Positions 1 through 6,825 of a stretch of 10,847 nucleotides of DNA are shown in pieces. The DNA is from Bacteroidales bacterium (GTDB taxonomy: Bacteria > Bacteroidota > Bacteroidia > Bacteroidales > UBA10428): NCBI GenBank assembly GCA_016926235.1, contig JAFGOZ010000690.1, forward strand, positions 1 to 10,847, written 5' to 3'. The notes below the pieces were generated by a model. It did not search any database. It was not told where the DNA came from and saw nothing but the letters and a program-made list of their open reading frames with translations. How positions within the stretch are numbered: the stretch's first letter is position 1; the number at the start of each line of letters is the position of its first letter. A program made the position numbers and the translations under genes.

Positions 1-40
1 CCTGATCTGTCAGTTTCATTAAGGTAATATAAGTATTCAT
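1..40 (-). CDS. GYD-domain protein, N-terminal fragment (gene runs off the window)
   Basis: Only the first 13 codons are present; they read MNTYITLMKLTDQ. This matches the typical start of GYD-domain proteins (small, about 100-residue proteins beginning M-x-T-Y-hydrophobic-x-L-hydrophobic-x-x-T-x-Q), whose biochemical role is not settled. The start at 38-40 is supported by an unusually good Shine-Dalgarno for this phylum: AGGAGG at 45-50 (minus strand), four bases before the ATG. A well-matched promoter lies about 90 bases upstream. The family call rests on 13 residues, so it is tentative, but the start codon, ribosome binding site and promoter together make a real gene likely. Confidence 0.5.
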   Translation of the reverse strand, partial: MNTYITLMKLTDQ

Positions 41-132
41 TTTGCCTCCTTTATTTTAAGATTTTATCTGGATGTGACCAGTGTGTAATACTTTGCTAAT
101 ATCTTAAATAAGAGGATTCCTTATTATTTCTT

Positions 133-163
133 CAAAATTACGCCATAAAAAGTTGTAAGTCAA
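133..163 (-). promoter_or_regulatory. Bacteroidota-type promoter for the minus-strand gene at 1-40
   Basis: Read on the minus strand, TAATTTTG (133-140) is an exact match to the Bacteroidota -7 consensus TAnnTTTG. A -33-like TTG sits at 161-163, with exactly 20 bases between them, inside the usual 17-23 range. Transcription would begin near 126-128 and give a leader of about 85 bases before the ATG. The consensus is established knowledge; its use here is inferred from position and spacing. Confidence 0.5.
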
Positions 164-229
164 TTTTATTTTCGGATCCGGAATATCTTGATTCAGGTAT
201 CAGGATGGCATAGCTTTACATATTAAGAA

Positions 230-247
230 GACGGAAGTCAGAAGACC
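230..247 (+). repeat. Dispersed repeat GACGGAAG(T/G)CAGAAGACC, copy 1
   Basis: This 18-base stretch recurs at 6681-6698 with one mismatch (T versus G at base 9). Both copies sit in non-coding spacers and are followed by further degenerate GAAGACC/CGAAG-type units (here to about 300). The purine-rich period of about 6-8 bases suggests a family of degenerate intergenic repeats rather than a coding or protein-binding sequence. Confidence 0.55.
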
Positions 248-313
248 AAGCCTACGCTAAAGCTTCGGCTTGCAAAGCGAAGACCGAAGTTGGGGACCGT
301 AATGACGAACTGA

Positions 314-329
314 TCCCGACTTGTCGGGA
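314..329. repeat. Small hairpin TCCCGA-N4-TCGGGA
   Basis: A perfect 6-bp stem (314-319 with 324-329) encloses the loop CTTG. Related stems occur at 514-531 (TCCCGAT/ATCGGGA, loop AGCC) and 10580-10598 (TCCCGAC/GTCGGGA, 5-base loop). All three are intergenic, so this appears to be a dispersed palindromic repeat. There is no T-run, so it is not a classical terminator. Confidence 0.55.
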
Positions 330-452
330 GAGCCCGGCGAAGCCAAATCCCGCTGGGGGGAACCAGCCGTATATCATGCACATGCGTTCAATCAGATATA
401 GTTAACGGTAAAAATAAAATTGACTTTGGCTTTTGCTGAGTGTAGCTACTAT

Positions 453-626
453 ATAACTTTTTCAAGAACTTACACAGAGGTCTTCGCTTCGCTCAGTCTG
501 ACACAGAGTCCCGTCCCGATAGCCATCGGGAGCCATCGGGATCACAGAGCTCCACTGAGTCAAAAGGAATTCTTCTCTGTTGTCCTCTGTGGTCCTCTGT
601 GGACCTCCGTGTAACAAAAAAGTTAT
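453..626. repeat. Inverted-repeat-bounded, non-coding element (MITE-like) of about 174 bp
   Basis: The left end (453-481) and the reverse complement of the right end (603-626) share ATAACTTTTT and then, after a spacer of 7 or 2 bases, TTACAC(A/G)GAGGT (11 of 12 identical). Inside are several CACAGAG/CTCTGTG words in both orientations. Four 10-base tandem units of the form (T/G)GTCCTCTGT lie at 571-610. Positions 514-540 hold a TCCCGAT/ATCGGGA hairpin and a direct duplication of AGCCATCGGG (521-540). No transposase is encoded and I see no clear target-site duplication. It may be a palindromic intergenic repeat or a MITE remnant. Confidence 0.5.
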
Positions 627-802
627 CTTATTTGAAGTTCCTAAGATTTCTTCTTAGGTGTAAGACTTTATAATTTCGAAAGGAAATTAATATTTGCATT
701 CCAACCTTTTGACTGCTTTTTACGTATTATCTATAAATATCAACTTACTGAATCCAACACAGAAAAGACATTTTCAGAATATTAAGATCAAAATTTCCTG
801 AT

Positions 803-1570
803 ATGAAAACAAGATTGGGAATTATTCTATTTATGATATTATTAATAATTGGTCTAACATTTTGTGAAAAACCAAAGCCGGATGTTGTTTCTCTGGCATT
901 AAAGGGTGAAATTATATTCAATCTACCTGATCAGGCGAATCAGGATAGCAATCAAACTGAGAATTTTAATCCAGAATTAATAAATGGATTAATCAATGAC
1001 ATAGACGGTAACATCTACAAGACAATTCAGATTGGTAATCAGACATGGATGGTAGAAAATTTGAAAACTACAAGGTACAACGACGATAGCCCGATATTAT
1101 TCCGTACTGGAGGTCCAGCTGGTTATACAGGTTGGTTTGATCTGGGAAAAGGTGCTTATTGCTGGTATGATAATGATGCAAAATATAAAGATTCTATGGG
1201 TGCTATATATAACTGGCATGCGGTAAATACCGGCAAGCTTTGCCCTACAGGATGGCATGTACCAACATATTCAGAGTGGACTACATTGATAACCTCTTTG
1301 GGCGGGATAGTAGACTCATTTAATGAGGAGACAGATAATGCTTATATCCACTGGATCTATTCTAAAGATTATATAAAAGGCGGTTTTACCGTTGGTTCTG
1401 GTGCCTGCTTAGACGGTTGGGGTTTCGGGAGTTTTGATGAAGGGAGTTTTTGGTGGACAGCTACTCCGTATATTAAATACAATTTCCCTTATGCATATAT
1501 TTTATCGGTCCATATTATCAGCGACGAACCTCAGTCGTATGGTTTTAATGTACGCTGTTTTAAAGACTGA
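803..1570 (+). CDS. FISUMP-domain surface lipoprotein
   Basis: This 255-residue protein is probably exported and lipid-anchored. It starts with KTR, a hydrophobic stretch to residue 20 and a lipobox LTFC, so Cys21 would be the lipidated residue. Residues 24-60 are a low-complexity polar linker. Residues 64-255 match the Fibrobacter succinogenes major paralogous (FISUMP) domain: INDIDGNIYKTIQIG, TWMVENLKTTRYND, YCWYDND, a GAIYNWHAV motif, CPTGWHVPTYSEWTTL, a WWTAT motif and the C-terminal GFNVRCFKD. FISUMP domains are C-type-lectin-like folds common in Bacteroidota and Fibrobacteres cell-surface proteins; their ligand is usually unknown. The ATG at 803 puts the signal sequence at the very N terminus. 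No Shine-Dalgarno is visible, as is usual in this phylum. The gene stands alone and converges on the minus-strand gene at 1803-2315. Confidence 0.88.
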   Translation: MKTRLGIILFMILLIIGLTFCEKPKPDVVSLALKGEIIFNLPDQANQDSNQTENFNPELINGLINDIDGNIYKTIQIGNQTWMVENLKTTRYNDDSPILFRTGGPAGYTGWFDLGKGAYCWYDNDAKYKDSMGAIYNWHAVNTGKLCPTGWHVPTYSEWTTLITSLGGIVDSFNEETDNAYIHWIYSKDYIKGGFTVGSGACLDGWGFGSFDEGSFWWTATPYIKYNFPYAYILSVHIISDEPQSYGFNVRCFKD

Positions 1571-1587
1571 CTATTTTAAAATAGTCA
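1568..1587. other. Perfect 20-bp palindrome on the FISUMP stop codon
   Basis: TGACTATT-TTAA-AATAGTCA is fully self-complementary and its first three bases are the TGA stop of the lipoprotein gene. There is no T-run after it. It may help 3'-end formation or mRNA stability together with the GC-rich hairpin at 1595-1618, or be an operator-like site. Confidence 0.45.
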
Positions 1588-1594
1588 ATTATAT

Positions 1595-1618
1595 GCCCCC
1601 GAGACTCAGCTCCGGGGC
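1595..1618. terminator. GC-rich hairpin between convergent genes, possible bidirectional terminator
   Basis: GCCCCCGAG (1595-1603) pairs with CTCCGGGGC (1610-1618), eight of nine positions, around the 6-base loop ACTCAG. It lies 25 bases after the lipoprotein stop and between two convergent genes, which is the right place for a shared terminator. Neither side has a proper T-tract, so factor-independent termination is uncertain. Confidence 0.35.
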
Positions 1619-1794
1619 CACTTATTATTATCGGGGCTATTGGATTTCAGGGAATTGATCCTTTTTAGTAGATCATTGAATACGAATTGATCTGATCCTC
1701 TGAGGAATTTCGCATCAGGATAGAGTTTAAAAATCTTTTGAGAAAGAGGACTGGCCAACAACAGAGACTCGAAAACCCTGCTTTTCAATACCAA
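1606..1794 (-). CDS. Doubtful small ORF or gene remnant, 62 codons
   Basis: An open frame starting with TTG, 8 bases after the stop of the beta-barrel gene, encodes a protein-like sequence (LASPLSQKIFKLYPDAKF, then DQFVFNDLLKRINSLK). The start codon is weak and no Shine-Dalgarno is seen. The last residues run into the GC-rich hairpin at 1595-1618, which overlaps the stop. I do not recognise a family. It could be a small gene cotranscribed with the barrel gene, the tail of a decayed gene, or chance. Confidence 0.2.
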   Translation of the reverse strand: MVLKSRVFESLLLASPLSQKIFKLYPDAKFLRGSDQFVFNDLLKRINSLKSNSPDNNKWPRS

Positions 1795-1802
1795 TTGTAA
1801 AT

Positions 1803-2315
1803 TCAGAATCGATAAAAGAAACTTAGGCCCAGAGCTGGAAGGACCTTAGTAAAACCCGTTTCATTTTTTAAAAAAGCCCCCACTCCTGCGTCAAGACTAA
1901 CTCCAGAATCTTCTGAAAAATAAAAATCTCGGCCAAACCGTAAATGTGATTCCAGATTATTTTCGAGACCTGACTCATAAGCAATTCTAAGGTAATTCAA
2001 ACCAATCCTTATATACCAGGGAGGCATTTCTGAAAATTTAGATGAATCACCCAGGTGATAATAGAAATCTCCTGTTAATGATACCAGGCTTTTCCAGTTG
2101 AAGAGCCAGCCTCCGGGAGATGGCCATGTGCCAATACTTAAGCCTATTTGCGACTGATCAGGAATCTGATATCTTATACCGATATTAATTGTCTCCGGAA
2201 AACCAACTCCGCCCGATATATTTAAATTTTTTTGCCCGAACATTTTTTCTCCAGAACTGATTGAAAAATTAACTGTCAGCAAAATGCAGAATAATAGCTT
2301 TACTTTGGCTTTCAT
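1803..2315 (-). CDS. Small outer-membrane beta-barrel-like protein
   Basis: I prefer the ATG at 2313-2315 (170 residues) because it starts directly with a signal peptide, MKAKVKLLFCILLTVNFSIS. The frame stays open upstream to 2354, but that adds 13 residues unlike a signal sequence. The mature part is built of alternating hydrophobic and polar strands rich in Gly and aromatics: LNISGGVGFPETINIGIRYQI, IGLSIGTWPS, LTGDFYYHLG, WYIRIGLNYLRIAYE and GVSLDAGVGAFLKN. It ends LGLSFFYRF; a terminal Phe with alternating aromatics is the classic insertion signal of outer-membrane barrels. Strand number suggests an 8-strand barrel. The substrate or role is not evident. It is transcribed divergently from the TPR gene at 2554, sharing a 238-bp spacer. 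Confidence 0.65.
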   Translation of the reverse strand: MKAKVKLLFCILLTVNFSISSGEKMFGQKNLNISGGVGFPETINIGIRYQIPDQSQIGLSIGTWPSPGGWLFNWKSLVSLTGDFYYHLGDSSKFSEMPPWYIRIGLNYLRIAYESGLENNLESHLRFGRDFYFSEDSGVSLDAGVGAFLKNETGFTKVLPALGLSFFYRF

Positions 2316-2491
2316 CAGAATGTAGTGTTGATAAATAGGTAATACCGGAAACAAGGTCAGTCAATAATTTTATTGAAGTTACGCCAATAATAAATCACAG
2401 GCAAATAAATCTTAAATGCTTATTTACTGTAATCATCCGTAATATTAGCATACTTCAATAGTTATTTATTGTTTTCTTGTTCATCCATTAC

Positions 2492-2522
2492 TTGAATTTG
2501 ATATTAAGATAGTGTAACTTTA
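2492..2522 (+). promoter_or_regulatory. Possible promoter for the TPR gene at 2554
   Basis: TAACTTTA (2515-2522) matches the Bacteroidota -7 consensus TAnnTTTG at all but the last fixed position, and a TTG lies at 2492-2494, 20 bases upstream. If used, transcription would begin near 2529. That excludes an upstream TTG (2524) as the translation start and favours the ATG at 2554. The match is imperfect and the call is tentative. Confidence 0.3.
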
Positions 2523-2553
2523 CTTGAACAATAACTCTGGAAATCTGGTGGCT

Positions 2554-4563
2554 ATGAAACAAAACAGCCTTGATAGATTCTGGAAAGAACTGAAACGCAG
2601 AAAAGTTGTTCATGTAATTACTGTCTACGCTGCAACTGCTTTTGTGATCCTCGAAGTTGTGGATATGATCGCACAGCCGCTCCATTTCCCTGATTGGACA
2701 CAGGCGTTTATTATTGTCCTGCTCTGCATAGGATTCATTATTTCAGTTGTTGTTTCATGGGTATATGATATTACTCCTTCAGGTGTCAGTAAAACAAAAC
2801 CTGCAAGTACAATTAAACATAGTGAACCGTCAACTCATGCGGTTTCAGGAGGATGGAAGATAGCAACTTATGTCAGTGCGATTATTATAATAACATTGTT
2901 GGCATTTAACTTTTTAAGTAGAAGAAACCTCAGTGAGGAAATTTCAAGACTTGAAAAATCTATAGCTGTTTTACCTTTTAGAAATGATAGTGGAAGTGAT
3001 TCTACGACCTATTTCATCAATGGCATTACAGAGAGGATTACAACTAATCTTCAGATGATAAAGGAATTCAGAGTAATTGGTCGTACTTCAGTTGAACAAT
3101 ATCGGAATAACAATACCCAATTAAGTTCTGATATTGCTAAAGAACTGGGCGTGAATTATATCATTGAGGGAAGCGGTGAAAAGTATGGAAATTCGTACAG
3201 CTTAGTTGTACAATTAATAAAGGCAAAAGGTAAGGAGACTCACCTATGGGCAAAAACATACGTTGAAGAAATTGGAGAGGTTTATGATTATTTCAAAATA
3301 ATGAGTGAGATTGCGGAGAAAATAGCTATAGAACTTAAAACAGCTTTGACTCCTAAGGAAAAGCAATTGATAGAAAAGAATCCGACCGACAATTATGCAG
3401 CGCTTATTTTATATCAGAAAGGGTGGGATGAACATACAAAATTCTGGATTGATAACTCTAATATGGATGCCCTCAAAAGAGCTGAAAAATATTATCGGGA
3501 AGCTATCAAAGAAGATAAAAATTATGCTTTGGCTTTTTGCGGATTGGCAAGAGCGATCTGGGACAAAAATCAATGGATATCATATGTATCAGAAGGAGTA
3601 TTGGACTCTGTACTTTCTTTATGTGACCATGCGATCAGCATTGACAATCAATTGTCAGACGCTTACTCAATATTGGGTGATTATTACAGGAGAACCAATA
3701 ATAAAGATAAAGCCCAGGATGCTTATGAAAAAGCAATAGATATCAATCCAAATGATCCATTTGCATTTATTGGAATGGCATACCAATTTGGTACTACTAA
3801 TCCTGGTAAGGCATTATATTACACAAAAAAAGCTGCCTCAATTTACCGTGGTCAATTATTGCCGGAAATGTATCGGGGAATCAGCTTTTTATATACTCTT
3901 ATTGACCTAAAGAAAGAATCAAGAGAATTTGCAGATTGGGCTGTTGGAATAGATGGGGATTCTTCAGCATATTATTACAGATTATACGTCAATGAATTAT
4001 ATTCCGGGAATCTCAATGCTGCGTGTAATTATATTAAACGAGCATTTGCAATAGATACAGACAACATAAATTATCAATTTTCTTTGGGGCAAATATGTCT
4101 ATTTCTGGGAGAATATAAGGAATCATTGGAGCATTTTGAAAAATGGTTGGAAAAATCAGATACTATGAATCAAGCTACATTATTTGCTTTACATCGTATA
4201 GGATATGCATACGAGTTAAATGGGAACAACAGTGCAGCAACACATTATTACAATGAGCAAATAAAGTACGGTAACCGGATGATTAAATTGGGAAGAGCAG
4301 GACGTATAAACTATGATCTTGCCGGAGTATACGCAGTAAAAGGTGAAAAGCAAAAAGCATTGGATAACCTAAATATATTTTATCAATGGATGATAAAGAA
4401 TGATAATCCTGTATATTATATTTCATTTTTACGCTTTGATCCGGAGTTCAACAGTATAAGAAATGAACCAGAATTTAAGAAGATTCTTCAAGATTCAGAA
4501 AGCATATATCAATCATTAGTTGATAGGGAAAAGAAATGGCTTGGGGAGCAGGGGATGCTTTAA
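2554..4563 (+). CDS. Membrane-anchored TolB-like/TPR protein with three predicted TM helices
   Basis: This 669-residue protein has no visible catalytic domain. Using the ATG at 2554, the N terminus DRFWKELKRRKVVHVITVY leads into TM1 (about 17-40), TM2 (about 50-70) and then WVYDITPSGV. That layout is known from TPR proteins with an FWxELKRR.V ... LTPEGI-type membrane front end. TM3 is at about 102-121. A TolB-N-terminal-like domain follows from KSIAVLPFRND (135) through NGITERI, FRVIGRTSV, LGVNYIIEGSG, HLWAKTY and KTALTPKE (about 135-272). TPRs begin near residue 300, with clear units such as YYREAIKEDKNYALAFCGLA, SDAYSILGDYY...AYEKAIDINPND and ALHRIGYAYELNGNNSAATH. It ends with the family-typical LRFDPEFNSIRNEPEFKKIL. 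The TolB/TPR body resembles that attached to class III adenylate cyclases or CadC-like winged helices in other bacteria; here the membrane module takes their place. First gene of a three-gene TPR cluster; role inferred as signalling or scaffold. Confidence 0.82.
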   Translation: MKQNSLDRFWKELKRRKVVHVITVYAATAFVILEVVDMIAQPLHFPDWTQAFIIVLLCIGFIISVVVSWVYDITPSGVSKTKPASTIKHSEPSTHAVSGGWKIATYVSAIIIITLLAFNFLSRRNLSEEISRLEKSIAVLPFRNDSGSDSTTYFINGITERITTNLQMIKEFRVIGRTSVEQYRNNNTQLSSDIAKELGVNYIIEGSGEKYGNSYSLVVQLIKAKGKETHLWAKTYVEEIGEVYDYFKIMSEIAEKIAIELKTALTPKEKQLIEKNPTDNYAALILYQKGWDEHTKFWIDNSNMDALKRAEKYYREAIKEDKNYALAFCGLARAIWDKNQWISYVSEGVLDSVLSLCDHAISIDNQLSDAYSILGDYYRRTNNKDKAQDAYEKAIDINPNDPFAFIGMAYQFGTTNPGKALYYTKKAASIYRGQLLPEMYRGISFLYTLIDLKKESREFADWAVGIDGDSSAYYYRLYVNELYSGNLNAACNYIKRAFAIDTDNINYQFSLGQICLFLGEYKESLEHFEKWLEKSDTMNQATLFALHRIGYAYELNGNNSAATHYYNEQIKYGNRMIKLGRAGRINYDLAGVYAVKGEKQKALDNLNIFYQWMIKNDNPVYYISFLRFDPEFNSIRNEPEFKKILQDSESIYQSLVDREKKWLGEQGML

Positions 4564-4652
4564 AGAAAGAAGAGGAGAAGAAGAGATAGGGTGAATGGGA
4601 AAACCTCGAACCGCAAGCCGATTATAAAAAACGAGAAACGAATAACCAATAT

Positions 4653-4686
4653 CCAGTACCCAGTACCCAGTACCCAGTACCCAGTA
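4653..4686 (+). repeat. Heptanucleotide tandem repeat (CCAGTAC), 4 full units plus 6 bases
   Basis: CCAGTAC units start at 4653, 4660, 4667 and 4674; a last CCAGTA begins at 4681 and breaks into AACATCCC. The tract ends 36 bases before the start codon of the TPR gene at 4723, inside its leader or promoter region. The units are identical, so copy number could change by slippage. The paralogous leader upstream of 6826 lacks this tract. Function is not known. Confidence 0.85.
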
Positions 4687-4687
4687 A

Positions 4688-5112
4688 CATCCCAATATCC
4701 TGAATCAACCAAAACATGAACCATGTCAATCTGGTCCGCTGAAATAAAAGAGCTTGAAAGGCTTTATGATTCCTTCAAAGGTCAACTCCCTGAACTTGAA
4801 AAAGAATTGGGGCACCTGATCCACTCTGAAGATCGCAATGTTATTCTTCTGTATTCAAGACGGTGTCTGGAGGTGATTATTACTGACTTATGTGAATGCG
4901 AACTAAGAAGAGAGAGGGGAACTGAGCCTCTAAAAGGCATAATTGATAAGCTGAATAAAGAGAAGAAAATACCTCATCATATAATTGCCTCAATACACAG
5001 CCTAAATGAGTTATCAACCTTTGGCACTCATCCGAAAGATTTTGATCCTGAGCAGATAAAGCCAGCTCTTATTAATCTTGATATTATCATAAAATGGTAT
5101 TTAAAATATAAA
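4688..5112 (+). repeat. Duplicated leader plus DUF4145-like head, copy 1
   Basis: The 35 bases before the start codon (4688-4722) match 6791-6825 at 30 positions without gaps. The first 130 codons match those of the gene at 6826 at 113 residues, with many codons identical even at silent positions (for example the block coding TDLCECELRRERGTEPLKG). Similarity drops sharply after about residue 130. The copy therefore covers the leader and the head domain but not the body. Confidence 0.85.
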
Positions 5113-6561
5113 GATCTCCTTAATGTCGGAAAACAAAATTCAGAACAGGAAAAAGTTAAGAATGACAAATCAGAAGTAACGGAATCAGTTAAATCCATTG
5201 CTGTACTGCCCTTTAAAGATATGAGTCCTGAGAAGGACCAGGATTATTTCTGTGAGGGTATGGCAGAAGAAATAATTAATGTACTTGCTCATATTGAAGA
5301 CTTTAAGGTTATTGCCCGTACATCGGCATTTGCATTCAAGGAAAAACAGGTTGATATCCGTGAAATCGGAAGGATACTTGATGTTGAGACATTGCTTGAA
5401 GGGAGCGTTAGAAAATCAGGCGATCGTATTCGTATAACGGCACAGCTGATCAGAGTTGCAGATAGTTCTCACATCTGGTCGGAACGTTACGACCGTGAAT
5501 TAAAGGATGTTTTCGCCATACAGGATGAGATAGCCCTGGCAATAACAAATAATCTGAAAGTGAAACTTTTAGATGAAAAGAAAGCATTGATTTCGAAACG
5601 GCATTCCAGGAACCTTGTAGCTTTTGACTTTTATCTGAAATTCATGCACTGGTTTCAAATGCAGACAGAAGAAGGATTCAGAAGAGCTAAGGAATATTGT
5701 GATTTGGCACTGGAAAATGATCCGGACTATGCATTAGCATACATAGGATTAGCTTATGTTAATGCAGTCAGACCATTTTGGGTGAATTTATCCCCAAATA
5801 TAGGATTCCCTAAGGCAATAGAATATGTAAACAAAGCTCTCAAATTAGACATTACACTTCCTGACGCCTATCATTCACTCGGATTTATAAACACAATTTA
5901 TTATTGGAACTGGAGGGAAGCGGAAAGGAATTATAAGCATGCTATTGAGTTAAATCCAGGCTCATCTTTTTTTCATATGGATTATTCTTATTTACTAACG
6001 TTTACGGGACGGAATGAGGAAGCAATTCAGGAAGCAGAAAGAGCAAAGGAATTAGATCCGCTTTCCCCCTTTATAATAGGTCATTGTGGTAATATCTATA
6101 GGTTTGCTGGCCAGCTTGAAAGGTCGATTGAGCAAAATCAAATGGCACTTACAATAGATCCAAATTATTTTGTTCCGCATTTCCATCTTGGTATTACATA
6201 TAGTTTGAAAGGAATGTCAGAAAAGACAAAATATGAATATGAGAAAGCAGTTAATCTATCAGGAGGAAATTCATTTATAACAGCAGCTTTGATTTGTAAT
6301 TATTATAGGATTGGGAAAAAAGATGAGGCAGATGAGCTTTTTGAGAGTCTGAAGAAAAGATTAGAGACAGAATATATCCCTGCAACATCTTTTTATCTGA
6401 TACATAGATTTAGAGGTGAAGAAGTCCTGGCGTATGAGTGGTTGAAGCGAGCCTGTGATGAGCATGATACATTTCTTCCCTACTTAAGAGTTGAACCTGC
6501 GTTTCTTCCTAAAGGATCGAAGTATATGCAGTTATTGAAAGAAAGAGGGCTGGATTATTAA
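4723..6561 (+). CDS. DUF4145-like/TolB-like/TPR protein, predicted soluble
   Basis: The 612-residue protein has three parts. Residues 1-130 are an alpha-helical head resembling DUF4145: LYSRRCLEVIITDLCECEL, then LKGIIDKLNKEKKIP and LNELSTFGTHP, which fit the RRxLE...L...(G/S)xxxHP pattern of that family. DUF4145-type domains occur in regulatory proteins and next to restriction-type genes; their activity is unknown. A charged linker (about 131-156) leads to a TolB-N-terminal-like domain (157-290): VKSIAVLPFKDMSPEKDQDY, CEGMAEEI, FKVIARTSAFAFK, LEGSVRKSGDRIRITAQLI, HIWSERYDREL, FAIQDEIA. TPRs fill about 300-580, ending LPYLRVEPAFLPKGSKYMQLL. No signal peptide or TM is seen, so it is probably cytoplasmic. 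The start at 4723 is fixed by the paralogue at 6826, which begins with the same MSIWS. It follows the first TPR gene by 159 bp with no terminator between. Confidence 0.82.
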   Translation: MSIWSAEIKELERLYDSFKGQLPELEKELGHLIHSEDRNVILLYSRRCLEVIITDLCECELRRERGTEPLKGIIDKLNKEKKIPHHIIASIHSLNELSTFGTHPKDFDPEQIKPALINLDIIIKWYLKYKDLLNVGKQNSEQEKVKNDKSEVTESVKSIAVLPFKDMSPEKDQDYFCEGMAEEIINVLAHIEDFKVIARTSAFAFKEKQVDIREIGRILDVETLLEGSVRKSGDRIRITAQLIRVADSSHIWSERYDRELKDVFAIQDEIALAITNNLKVKLLDEKKALISKRHSRNLVAFDFYLKFMHWFQMQTEEGFRRAKEYCDLALENDPDYALAYIGLAYVNAVRPFWVNLSPNIGFPKAIEYVNKALKLDITLPDAYHSLGFINTIYYWNWREAERNYKHAIELNPGSSFFHMDYSYLLTFTGRNEEAIQEAERAKELDPLSPFIIGHCGNIYRFAGQLERSIEQNQMALTIDPNYFVPHFHLGITYSLKGMSEKTKYEYEKAVNLSGGNSFITAALICNYYRIGKKDEADELFESLKKRLETEYIPATSFYLIHRFRGEEVLAYEWLKRACDEHDTFLPYLRVEPAFLPKGSKYMQLLKERGLDY

Positions 6562-6825
6562 CTGGCTTGAAATGCAGGGGAGTCTTTGAGAATGAAGAGG
6601 AGAAGAGGATCCTCCTTCGCTATCCTTCGACAAGCATTGGATGTGCTAAGGAGGACAAAGGAATGGGGGAATAGAACAAAGACGGAAGGCAGAAGACCGA
6701 AGACGGATGACCTAGGAAATCCGCAAACTGCAAGCCTCGCGCCGCATACCGCTTTCAAAGACTGAGAAACGAATAAAAAGGAAACAGAAGCATCCCAATA
6801 TACTGAATAAACCAAAATATGACCT
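6562..6825. other. Repeat-bearing spacer between the two DUF4145-like/TPR genes
   Basis: This 264-bp gap has no credible gene; an antisense open frame at 6558-6815 is low-complexity. It contains a purine-rich GAGGAGAAGAGG (6597-6608) and an inverted repeat, TCCTCCTTCGC (6610-6620) with GCTAAGGAGGA (6645-6655), 10 of 11 paired around 24 bases. It also holds the second GACGGAAG-type repeat (6681-6698) and the duplicated leader (6791-6825). No T-run follows the inverted repeat, so a terminator is not supported. Confidence 0.55.
6681..6698 (+). repeat. Dispersed repeat GACGGAAG(T/G)CAGAAGACC, copy 2
   Basis: Identical to 230-247 except for G instead of T at base 9, and likewise followed by a related GAAGACGG unit (to about 6707). 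It is in the spacer between the two head-sharing TPR genes. Confidence 0.55.

Larger units (their letters stand above)
41..802. other. Gene-free, repeat-rich spacer
   Basis: No convincing protein gene is seen on either strand. The stretch holds the minus-strand promoter at 133-163, a degenerate GACGGAAG-type repeat from about 225 to 300, a small TCCCGA/TCGGGA hairpin at 314-329, and an inverted-repeat-bounded element at 453-626. A hairpin with a 7-bp stem and 5-base loop lies at 640-658 (CCTAAGA/TCTTAGG). I could not find a well-matched promoter for the lipoprotein gene at 803. A 64-codon open frame at 420-614 runs through the repeats and looks fortuitous. Confidence 0.6.

Noticed and set aside
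420..614. 64-codon plus-strand open frame
   Set aside because: It runs through the inverted-repeat element and its 10-base tandem units, starts with a non-ATG codon, and has no protein-like features.
1434..1658. Plus-strand open frame overlapping the end of the FISUMP gene
   Set aside because: It is a shifted-frame shadow of the well-supported lipoprotein gene and then runs into the hairpins.
2524..2553. Upstream TTG start giving a 10-residue longer TPR protein
   Set aside because: It lies at or before the likely transcription start, and the ATG at 2554 starts the recognisable KQNSLDRFWKELKRR front end.
2488..2685. Minus-strand open frame at the start of the first TPR gene
   Set aside because: It is antisense to the TM1 region of the TPR gene and covers its likely promoter; no domain or start signal.
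3395..3739. 114-codon open frame inside the first TPR gene
   Set aside because: Out-of-frame shadow; the TPR motifs are all in the main frame.
4653..4686. CRISPR-like array
   Set aside because: The units are 7 bases, contiguous and without spacers, so it is a simple tandem repeat.
6610..6655. Inverted repeat TCCTCCTTCGC/GCTAAGGAGGA considered as a terminator
   Set aside because: The 24-base loop and lack of any T-run argue against a Rho-independent terminator.
6558..6815. Minus-strand open frame between the two head-sharing genes
   Set aside because: Low-complexity translation from repeats, no credible start, overlaps the duplicated leader.
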